From Bacillota bacterium (GTDB taxonomy: Bacteria; Bacillota; Clostridia; Lachnospirales; Lachnospiraceae), in the NCBI GenBank assembly GCA_023435505.1, contig JAEYRR010000174.1:1-5173 (forward strand): a DNA stretch of 5,173 nucleotides. The letters run 5' to 3'. Below are positions 1-4,765 of the stretch, one piece after another. Each line of letters starts with the position of its first letter. Position 1 is the stretch's first letter. A program made the position numbers and the translations under genes. The notes under the pieces are model-generated. The model did no database searches. It saw only the letters and a list, made by a program, of their open reading frames with translations, and was not told the DNA's origin.

Positions 1-217
<217 letters not shown>

Positions 218-251
218 TTAAATGTAAATACTATCGAATGTTTTTTGTTTT

Positions 252-1016
252 CTATTCCTCATCAAATGTTTGAGCAATAAATACCATGGTTAACATACAG
301 AATACGTATGTCTGAATCAAACCTGAGAACAAGTCAAAGTATGCATGTAAGAATGCAGGGTAAATAAGGGTTAAGAACCATGGTAATAAGCCATAAATCA
401 AGCCCATCATTACCGTACCTGACATAATGTTACCAAACAGACGTAAGGATAGTGATAATGGTGTTGCTAATTCACCAATCAGGTTGATTGGAAACAAAAT
501 TGGGATTGGTTTAAATAATCCTGTTAATCTTCCAAGTTTTTGATACTTAATACCATTGTACTGAATAAGCACAAAGGTAATCAGACCCAAAGGTAATGTT
601 ACACCATAATCCGCTGTTGATGGTCTTAACAAGAATAAACCTGCCAAATTGGCAAACACGAGAAAAACAAACAAGGTTCCAATATAATTGGCAAATTTCA
701 AGTAATGTTTTTCGCCCATATTATCTTTTGTCAGACCATCTACTTTTTCTACAATCAGCTCAATGATATTTAAAAATCCACCAGGAGCCTTTGTAGGGTC
801 AGCTCTCCGAATTGCTATATTGGCGGCTATTGCAAACCCAATTATCACAATCATGACAATTAAAATAGATACATGGGTATTTGTAAGATATACATCATGC
901 CCAAACAGGGAATATCTGAAATATCCATCAATACCGATACCTAAACCGCTACCACTAGTCTGCTCGGCACTCTCAGTTGCTCCCTGTGCTAATAATAGGG
1001 CAAACTGACTTCCCAC
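252..1016 (-). CDS. atpB: F-type ATP synthase subunit a
   Basis: This 254-residue membrane protein is the stator half of the Fo ion path. It holds the two half-channels and the arginine that displaces the ion from subunit c. Hydrophobic segments lie at about 47-69, 110-131, 136-155, 170-190, 195-220 and 225-249. The signature LSLRLFGN (189-196) contains the essential arginine, Arg192 (Arg210 in E. coli). The C-terminal helix has Gln235 aligned with E. coli Gln252 and Asp228 at the E. coli His245 position. Thr201 stands where E. coli has Glu219. The start is GTG at 1016; AAGGTGA (1021-1027) precedes it by four bases, and the next methionine is residue 55, inside the first helix. It follows atpI by 36 bp and precedes atpE. 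The length is normal for the family and no break is seen. Confidence 0.97.
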   Translation of the reverse strand: MGSQFALLLAQGATESAEQTSGSGLGIGIDGYFRYSLFGHDVYLTNTHVSILIVMIVIIGFAIAANIAIRRADPTKAPGGFLNIIELIVEKVDGLTKDNMGEKHYLKFANYIGTLFVFLVFANLAGLFLLRPSTADYGVTLPLGLITFVLIQYNGIKYQKLGRLTGLFKPIPILFPINLIGELATPLSLSLRLFGNIMSGTVMMGLIYGLLPWFLTLIYPAFLHAYFDLFSGLIQTYVFCMLTMVFIAQTFDEE

Positions 1017-1052
1017 TGTCTCACCTTCCTTTGTTGATTATTTTAAACTATA

Positions 1053-1430
1053 TCAAGCTAAAACTTTGTGGATAAGTGGCTGTATAAATGCGCAAAGCTT
1101 TAAACTTAGCAGGCCGAATAAGATACCTACTACACTAAACAGCTGTGGCCACAATACCCCTACTGCCAGAGCAACCCCCATAAGGGCCATTCTAACAATT
1201 GATGCTGTAACAGAATAACGAGTTGCTCTCTTGCCTTCCATATCAACTGATTTCCCCAGTGTATAATACATCTGGAATAAAACAATGAGTGCAACTATGC
1301 TGCCAAATAAAACACCCAGAATATACGCTAATTTGTTACTAGCTATCAACACACCAATGGTTCCTACTAAAAGAGTACCAATGAGTAAGCCAATAATCAT
1401 CTCCATTAACGTTTGCTTCTCTTCTCTCAT
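1053..1430 (-). CDS. atpI: ATP synthase subunit I (AtpI/UncI family)
   Basis: This 125-residue hydrophobic protein has four predicted membrane helices, at about 9-30, 34-57, 76-93 and 95-115. A basic loop (GKRATRY, 66-72) separates the two helical pairs. Length, topology and position just before atpB fit the ATP-synt_I family. AtpI in other bacteria, including the sodium-dependent enzyme of Acetobacterium woodii, has been reported to help c-ring assembly; a role in Mg2+ supply has also been proposed. Its ATG overlaps the TGA stop of the upstream atpZ-like gene in an ATGA junction (1427-1430), which implies translational coupling. A modest AGG-containing ribosome site lies inside the end of that gene. 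The family is poorly conserved in sequence, so the call rests partly on context. Confidence 0.85.
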   Translation of the reverse strand: MREEKQTLMEMIIGLLIGTLLVGTIGVLIASNKLAYILGVLFGSIVALIVLFQMYYTLGKSVDMEGKRATRYSVTASIVRMALMGVALAVGVLWPQLFSVVGILFGLLSLKLCAFIQPLIHKVLA

Positions 1431-1777
1431 GATAACCTGCCTTTCACTATATTATTCTTAGTATCACTCTCACTCCCGACCTCAGCAGATGAGGACTGCC
1501 TATTATTACGGCATTCCTGTTTCAATCCTTCCATATACTTAAGTTCTGCGTCTTCTCTAGCTTTGTCCTTGGCATAAAACTGCTTTGTCAACACATATAC
1601 ATTACGAAAAGCTGCTAAGATTCCTAAGATAAGAAAAATGATAAACCATATGCCAGTCTGAAAATAACGATCCAGCTGATATCCTATAAATATAGATAAA
1701 AAAATAGGTGCCAGCATGGTAAGCCCAATTTGGGTTATCATTAGGATGCCTTTTATAACATCATTATTTTTTTTCAT
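1427..1777 (-). CDS. atpZ: AtpZ/AtpI-family small membrane protein, first gene of the atp operon
   Basis: This is a 116-residue protein counted from the ATG at 1777. It has two membrane helices (about 10-33 and 43-64), a family-like turn GYQLDRYFQTG (32-42) between them, and a charged, hydrophilic tail of about 50 residues that probably lies in the cytoplasm. It matches the AtpZ-type family (ATPase_gene1) found ahead of atpI in many Firmicutes. AtpZ and AtpI in alkaliphilic Bacillus have been linked to Mg2+/Ca2+ supply for the synthase; the function here is not established. The reading frame extends to a TTG at 1798. The ATG is preferred because GAGGTGA (1783-1789) sits five bases before it and the predicted transcript begins near 1800. 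The final codons overlap atpI by four bases. The symbol is given by family and position. Confidence 0.82.
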   Translation of the reverse strand: MKKNNDVIKGILMITQIGLTMLAPIFLSIFIGYQLDRYFQTGIWFIIFLILGILAAFRNVYVLTKQFYAKDKAREDAELKYMEGLKQECRNNRQSSSAEVGSESDTKNNIVKGRLS

Positions 1778-1782
1778 TCCAT

Positions 1783-1789
1783 TCACCTC
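1783..1789 (-). promoter_or_regulatory. Ribosome binding site that fixes the atpZ start
   Basis: On the minus strand this reads GAGGTGA, a seven-base match to the extended Shine-Dalgarno AGGAGGTGA. It ends five bases before the ATG at 1777. It lies downstream of the alternative TTG at 1798 and cannot serve it, so the shorter protein is the likely product. Confidence 0.8.
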
Positions 1790-1799
1790 AGCAATCAAC

Positions 1800-1834
1800 A
1801 GTATCTATTATACCATTATTCATCAAATTGTCTA
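1800..1834 (-). promoter_or_regulatory. Proximal promoter of the atp operon (extended -10)
   Basis: On the minus strand the -35 is TAGACA (1829-1834), five of six to consensus, followed by a 16-bp spacer. The -10 is a perfect TATAAT (1807-1812) extended by TGG (1813-1815). Transcription should start near 1800, giving a leader of about 23 bases that carries the ribosome site for the ATG at 1777. The call is based on sequence alone. Confidence 0.75.
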
Positions 1835-1876
1835 TTATTTTACTATTTTACGTGATATTGTCTATTAATTTGCTAT
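1827..1876 (-). repeat. 20-bp direct repeat in the atp promoter region, possible second promoter
   Basis: Bases 1827-1846 and 1857-1876 agree at 18 of 20 positions and are exactly 30 bp apart; the first 11 bases (ATTGTCTATTA) are identical. Each copy carries, on the minus strand, the -35-like TAGACA (1829-1834 and 1859-1864). The distal TAGACA has TAAAAT (1837-1842, five of six to TATAAT) at a 16-bp spacing, so it could form a second, weaker promoter upstream of the main one. The repeat is seen directly; promoter use of the distal copy is inference, and AT-rich DNA yields such matches easily. Confidence 0.5.
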
Positions 1877-1929
1877 AATTTAGTATTGTTTATATATTTT
1901 TGCACATATTTACTTCGCACCTTTCTCCT

Positions 1930-1943
1930 ATGATACATATCAT
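1930..1943. repeat. 14-bp palindrome, possible operator
   Basis: The arms ATGATA and TATCAT flank a two-base centre, CA. On the minus strand it lies five bases downstream of a perfect TTGACA (1949-1954), so a regulator bound here would sit inside the spacer of that potential promoter. No specific regulator can be named from the sequence, and the palindrome may be chance in AT-rich DNA. Confidence 0.3.
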
Positions 1944-2029
1944 GTGTTTGTCAATTATTCTTTATTCGTACAGTGATTAAAACCAACGTGAAGAGTTAAG
2001 GGTTGTTGAGAAAAAACGACAAAAAAACT

Positions 2030-2051
2030 AAGATTATATATCTAAAATCTT
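2030..2051 (+). repeat. Inverted repeat just upstream of the DUF402 -10 box
   Basis: AAGATT (2030-2035) and AATCTT (2046-2051) are perfect inverted arms around a ten-base, AT-only or nearly AT-only centre. The element covers the place where the -35 of the DUF402 promoter should be, and no good -35 is present there. An activator or repressor site is possible but not shown. Confidence 0.3.
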
Positions 2052-2058
2052 CATTAAA

Positions 2059-2074
2059 TGGTATAATCGTAAAA
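2059..2074 (+). promoter_or_regulatory. Extended -10 promoter of the DUF402 gene
   Basis: TGG (2059-2061) followed by a perfect TATAAT (2062-2067) forms an extended -10 box. No hexamer 16-18 bp upstream resembles TTGACA, so the promoter depends on the extended element or on an activator. The expected start is near 2074, leaving a leader of about 28 bases with AAGGAGG (2089-2095) six bases before the ATG at 2102. Confidence 0.65.
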
Positions 2075-2101
2075 AGCCCTTATACCTGAAGGAGGTTCTG
2101 T

Positions 2102-2581
2102 ATGAATAAAGACATGAATTTATATCGGAAACGACTTATTCCTAAGGAACTGATTGCCTTGGATGATGACACCATAGTCTATGTAGATAACCAGCAAATG
2201 ATTACCCGTTGGAACAGCATAAAGCCCAGGAAAGACATTGCTTATGGCTGCTCCGCCTATCTTTTTGACAAGGGCTACAAAATAAGCAAGGTATTCGACC
2301 ATAACAATCAATTGGTTTATTGGTACTGTGATATTATTAACCACTCCTATGAGGTCTCTCACAATTCCTTGATTGTAACCGATTTGCTTATAGACATTGT
2401 TGTTATGACAGATGGAAGTGTTAAGATTCTGGATCTGGATGAGCTTGCTGAAGCACTGAAGCAGGGCTTACTTTCTACACAAGAAGCCTGTCAGGCATTA
2501 GAAAAATCAAATTCTCTTCTAAGAGATATCTATGAAGGAAGATTCAAAGAGTATCAGACTTTAGTAGAAAAGTATGTATAA
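2102..2581 (+). CDS. DUF402 family protein (FomD/Ntdp-like beta-barrel fold)
   Basis: This 159-residue soluble protein is the only plus-strand gene in the window. The middle part has the DUF402 pattern: YWYCDI (73-78), DLLIDIVV (94-101), a DG turn (104-105) and DLDEL (111-115). It is followed by a helical tail (about 112-158) rich in Leu, Glu and Lys. Characterised relatives include Staphylococcus Ntdp, a nucleoside di- and triphosphatase, and FomD of fosfomycin synthesis, a hydrolase of cytidylyl conjugates; they use clustered acidic residues and a Lys/Tyr to bind metal and phosphate. Asp77, Asp94, Asp98, Asp111 and Asp113 are candidates here. Substrate and role are unknown, so a phosphohydrolase activity is only an inference. 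The ATG has an AAGGAGG six bases upstream. It is probably a single-gene transcription unit with its own promoter and a shared terminator. Confidence 0.8.
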   Translation: MNKDMNLYRKRLIPKELIALDDDTIVYVDNQQMITRWNSIKPRKDIAYGCSAYLFDKGYKISKVFDHNNQLVYWYCDIINHSYEVSHNSLIVTDLLIDIVVMTDGSVKILDLDELAEALKQGLLSTQEACQALEKSNSLLRDIYEGRFKEYQTLVEKYV

Positions 2582-2587
2582 AGTACA

Positions 2588-2627
2588 TAAAAAAAGAGGT
2601 AGCTTAATGTGGCAGCTTCCTCTTTTT
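2588..2627. terminator. Bidirectional rho-independent terminator between the DUF402 gene and rpiB
   Basis: AGAGGTAGCT (2595-2604) pairs with AGCTTCCTCT (2614-2623) with one mismatch around a nine-base loop. The stem is flanked by an A-run on the left (2588-2595) and a T-run on the right (2623-2627), so it can terminate both the plus-strand DUF402 transcript ending at 2581 and the minus-strand operon ending at 2637. This is the usual arrangement between converging genes. Confidence 0.85.
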
Positions 2628-2636
2628 CTCGTTTCT

Positions 2637-3065
2637 CTATTCCTCTATCATGTTGATTCGTCTAAGATGACGTTCATCATTGGAGAATTCCGTATTTAAA
2701 AATGTATCTACAATCTTTAATGCCAGGCCTGCACCAACTACTCTACCGCCCATGGCTAAGATATTCGCATCATTATGTTCTCTTGTTGCCTGCGCACTAA
2801 AGCAGTCATGGCAAAGTGCACATCTGATTCCTTTCACCTTATTGGCTGTAATGGAGATTCCAATCCCTGTACCGCAGATTAAGATTCCCTTCTCACATTC
2901 CTTGTTGGCTACTGCGTGTGCAACTTCCTTGGCATAAAGCGGATAATCGCAGGAATCTGCAGTATTCGTTCCAAAATCCTTATAAGGAATATTTCTCTCC
3001 TCTAAATACTCTTTTATCTCCTGTTTCAGAGCAAATCCACCGTGGTCTGATCCTATTGCTATCAT
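2637..3065 (-). CDS. rpiB: Ribose-5-phosphate isomerase B
   Basis: RpiB interconverts ribose 5-phosphate and ribulose 5-phosphate in the non-oxidative pentose phosphate pathway in the cytoplasm. The 142-residue length is typical of the RpiB/LacA/LacB family. The N-terminus has GSDHGGFALK (5-14) with the Asp-His pair (7-8). The phosphate loop CGTGIG (64-69) contains Cys64, the base expected in the catalytic step. REHNDAN (95-101) carries the conserved His97, and Arg132 and Arg136 near the end are the likely phosphate contacts. The cysteine and the overall pattern fit RpiB; an allose or galactose 6-phosphate isomerase is a less likely alternative. The ATG overlaps the stop of ywlE in an ATGA junction and has GAGGAGG (3073-3079) seven bases upstream. 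It is the last gene of the sua5 operon. Confidence 0.95.
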   Translation of the reverse strand: MIAIGSDHGGFALKQEIKEYLEERNIPYKDFGTNTADSCDYPLYAKEVAHAVANKECEKGILICGTGIGISITANKVKGIRCALCHDCFSAQATREHNDANILAMGGRVVGAGLALKIVDTFLNTEFSNDERHLRRINMIEE

Positions 3066-3517
3066 TTTGTGTCCTCCTCGTGTATTTTATATATAGTCTT
3101 TTTCACTAACTGAGAAAGCTCATTAAAACAATCCTCATAATCTAAAAGTGAACCTCCATAAGGATCTATCACATCACCATTAAGATCTACAAATTCTTTA
3201 ATAGTATATACTTCATCCACATTCTCATACGTCTCATAGATATGCTGCTTTTGTTTTTCCGTCATAGTCAAAAGTAAGGTCTTCTCTGTGATATCTTCTT
3301 GCAAGAGAGGAGCTGCAGTGTGGTTGTCTATAGACAGGTCGTTATTTTTTAACACTGCACATGCCTTTGGGTTGGCCGGTTCTGGAAACAGTACAATGAT
3401 TCCCCTGGATACCACCTCAATATCTCCCACATTTTCCATACGTTTATAGATTGCCTCCGCCATAGGGCTTCTGCAAGTATTGCCTGTACAAACAAATATC
3501 AGCTTATCATACTTCAT
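3062..3517 (-). CDS. ywlE: YwlE-type low-molecular-weight phosphatase, probable protein-arginine phosphatase
   Basis: This 151-residue cytoplasmic phosphatase has the LMW-PTP P-loop CTGNTCRS near its N-terminus, with nucleophile Cys10 and phosphate-binding Arg16, and the general acid Asp118 in DPYGG (118-122). Thr14 in the loop is the residue that in Bacillus YwlE favours phosphoarginine; classical tyrosine phosphatases have Ile there. The substrate call follows from that knowledge; the partner arginine kinase McsB is not in this window. The frame can start at a GTG at 3523. The ATG at 3517 is preferred because AAGGAG (3526-3531) is eight bases before it but only two before the GTG. It follows sua5 by 59 bp and overlaps rpiB by four bases, the same gene pairing as ywlE-ywlF in B. 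subtilis. Confidence 0.92.
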   Translation of the reverse strand: MKYDKLIFVCTGNTCRSPMAEAIYKRMENVGDIEVVSRGIIVLFPEPANPKACAVLKNNDLSIDNHTAAPLLQEDITEKTLLLTMTEKQKQHIYETYENVDEVYTIKEFVDLNGDVIDPYGGSLLDYEDCFNELSQLVKKTIYKIHEEDTK

Positions 3518-3525
3518 AGCCACTT

Positions 3526-3531
3526 CTCCTT
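3526..3531 (-). promoter_or_regulatory. Ribosome binding site that fixes the ywlE start
   Basis: The minus strand reads AAGGAG here. It is eight bases from the ATG at 3517 and only two from the in-frame GTG at 3523, which is too close to be used. The two-codon-shorter protein is therefore the better call. Confidence 0.8.
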
Positions 3532-3576
3532 ATCGTGTAGTCACAATTTTGTTAGTAAGCATCCTAATTCCTATTA

Positions 3577-4644
3577 CTATTCTGCTTCGTCTAATCTTAC
3601 TATCTGATACCCTGCTGCTTTTAGTAGGCGATTCATAATTGCCTGTCCAAACCCATCCTCTTCAAAACTCTCCCCATATATAATATCTACCTGTAAATCA
3701 TCAAAGTCACGAAGCACTGCATATAGACTGTGCGCTATACTGGTCTCATCCTTCCTAGTACCAATGGTCCTTACAATGCCATCCGTATAGTAATCCCTGG
3801 TTTCCTCTGTTGCAATGATACCTACTGTCTCTCCCTCAGACAGTTTTTCCCTGGTTAGATTATTGATGTGGGCAACGACCTTCTTAAGTTCTCCCTGGAA
3901 AATAGTTAAGTCTCCCTTTGGTGCATAGTGTTTATATTTCATTCCCGGTGCCTTAGGTTTAAAGTTTTTATCCTGATTCTTTGCCAAAATAGCAGAGTCA
4001 ATGGTTACTGTTCCTAACACCTGTTCTAACATTTCCTTGGTAATATATCCGGGGCGTAATATCATTGGATACTCAGAGGTAAGATCTACTATCGTGGATT
4101 CTATACCAATCCCAACCTGTCCACCATCTAGGATCATCTGAAGCTTTCCATCCAGGTCCTCTAGAACATGCCTAGCCATTGTAGGACTTGGCCTGCCTGA
4201 GGTATTAGCACTAGGAGCAGCAATATAACAGCCGGAAGCTTTAATAAGTCCAAGGGCAATCTCATCCTTTGGCATACGGATTGCTACTGTGTCAAGTCCA
4301 CCTGTAGTGCCATAGGGTACCTTACTGCTTTTCTTTAATATCATAGTCAGTGGGCCAGGCCAGAATGCCTGTGCCAGCTTGTAGGCACTGTCTGGGATAT
4401 CAACCGCCAACTCCTTTAAGCTGTCCACCTCTGCTATATGCAGAATAAGGGGATTATCACTAGGACGTCCTTTGGCTTCATATATTTTTCTGGAAGCCTG
4501 TTCCTGTAAGCCATCTGCACCAAGTCCATATACCGTCTCTGTGGGAAATGCTACTAATCCTCCCTGTCTAATAATATCGCCAGCCTGTTTCAATATATTC
4601 TTATCAGGATAACTCCTGTCTAATGTCTCAACTATTGTTTTCAA
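3577..4644 (-). CDS. sua5: L-threonylcarbamoyladenylate synthase, long Sua5 form
   Basis: This 355-residue cytoplasmic enzyme makes threonylcarbamoyl-AMP from threonine, bicarbonate and ATP, the first step of the universal t6A37 modification of ANN-decoding tRNAs. The YrdC domain spans about 15-205, with FPTETVYGLG (33-42), KGRPSDNPL (58-66), WPGPLT (95-100), PSANTSGRPSPT (144-155) and GIESTIVD (180-187). The linker APGMKYKHYAP (232-242) leads to the C-terminal Sua5 domain (about 245-350), so this is the two-domain Sua5/YwlC form rather than short TsaC. The start is odd: an in-frame TAG lies two codons upstream of the TTG at 4644, there is no ATG before residue 101, and the nearest AAAGGA (4659-4664) is 14 bases away. 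TTG is the best start available. It heads the sua5-ywlE-rpiB operon. Confidence 0.96.
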   Translation of the reverse strand: MKTIVETLDRSYPDKNILKQAGDIIRQGGLVAFPTETVYGLGADGLQEQASRKIYEAKGRPSDNPLILHIAEVDSLKELAVDIPDSAYKLAQAFWPGPLTMILKKSSKVPYGTTGGLDTVAIRMPKDEIALGLIKASGCYIAAPSANTSGRPSPTMARHVLEDLDGKLQMILDGGQVGIGIESTIVDLTSEYPMILRPGYITKEMLEQVLGTVTIDSAILAKNQDKNFKPKAPGMKYKHYAPKGDLTIFQGELKKVVAHINNLTREKLSEGETVGIIATEETRDYYTDGIVRTIGTRKDETSIAHSLYAVLRDFDDLQVDIIYGESFEEDGFGQAIMNRLLKAAGYQIVRLDEAE

Positions 4645-4655
4645 CGCCTAATCAA
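4641..4655 (-). other. Possible four-codon leader ORF overlapping the sua5 start
   Basis: On the minus strand TTG-ATT-AGG-CGT-TGA follows AAAGGA (4659-4664) by three bases. Its TGA overlaps the TTG start of sua5 in a TTGA junction. If translated, it would deliver ribosomes to a start that otherwise has no well-spaced ribosome site. The spacing to its own TTG is short, so this is a weak suggestion, noted because the normal signal is missing. Confidence 0.2.
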
Positions 4656-4695
4656 CGTTCCTTTCTTCACGGCAAATCGTCTATTTTGAACCCTT

Positions 4696-4731
4696 TTTCT
4701 GCATTATAGCACTTCTTACGGGACATGGCAA
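4696..4731 (-). promoter_or_regulatory. Promoter of the sua5-ywlE-rpiB operon
   Basis: On the minus strand the -35 is TTGCCA (4726-4731), five of six to consensus, followed by a 17-bp spacer. The -10 is a perfect TATAAT (4703-4708) with an upstream TG extension (TGC, 4709-4711). This is the strongest promoter match in the window. Transcription should begin near 4696, giving a leader of about 50 bases before sua5. The -35 box overlaps the end of the T-rich tail of the preceding terminator. Confidence 0.85.
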
Positions 4732-4765
4732 GAAAACAAGGCCCAGTAACACTTTACCAGGCCTT
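4730..4765 (-). terminator. Rho-independent terminator of the YkgJ-family gene
   Basis: As RNA from the minus strand, twelve bases (4765-4754) pair fully with 4749-4738, counting two G-U wobbles, around the four-base loop AGUG. GUUUUCUU follows (4737-4730). The stem starts with the last two bases of the TAA stop codon of the upstream gene. It insulates the sua5 promoter lying directly behind it. Confidence 0.9.

Larger units (their letters stand above)
1778..2101. other. Divergent intergenic region between the atp operon and the DUF402 gene
   Basis: This 324-bp stretch is strongly AT-rich and has no convincing gene on either strand. It holds outward-facing promoters at both ends, the 20-bp direct repeat near the atp side, a 14-bp palindrome (1930-1943), a perfect TTGACA on the minus strand (1949-1954) without a well-placed -10, A-tracts at 2011-2027, and an inverted repeat at 2030-2051. 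Both end promoters share the 11-mer AATGGTATAAT in opposite orientations. No riboswitch-like structure was recognised. Confidence 0.8.

Noticed and set aside
763..1008. 81-codon plus-strand open frame opposite atpB
   Set aside because: It is antisense to the well-supported atpB gene, has no ribosome site and its translation looks like no known protein.
1777..1798. Upstream TTG start for the atpZ-like protein, adding seven residues
   Set aside because: The TTG lies at the predicted transcription start and before the GAGGTGA site, which points to the ATG at 1777.
1871..1879. Plus-strand TGCTATAAT, an extended -10 facing the DUF402 gene
   Set aside because: No -35 is seen at 16-18 bp, and a better-placed promoter lies at 2059-2067.
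1873..1929. 15-codon minus-strand ORF starting with GTG at 1920 after AGGAG, which could be a leader peptide in front of atpZ
   Set aside because: It would need transcription from the orphan TTGACA, which lacks a -10 at proper spacing, and its sequence shows no regulatory codon pattern. Chance is the simpler explanation.
2120..2362. 80-codon minus-strand open frame opposite the DUF402 gene
   Set aside because: It lies wholly within a convincing gene on the other strand and has no signals of its own.
2680..3109. Two plus-strand open frames (2680-2937 and 2918-3109) opposite rpiB and the end of ywlE
   Set aside because: Both are shadows of strongly recognised enzymes; no promoter or ribosome site supports them.
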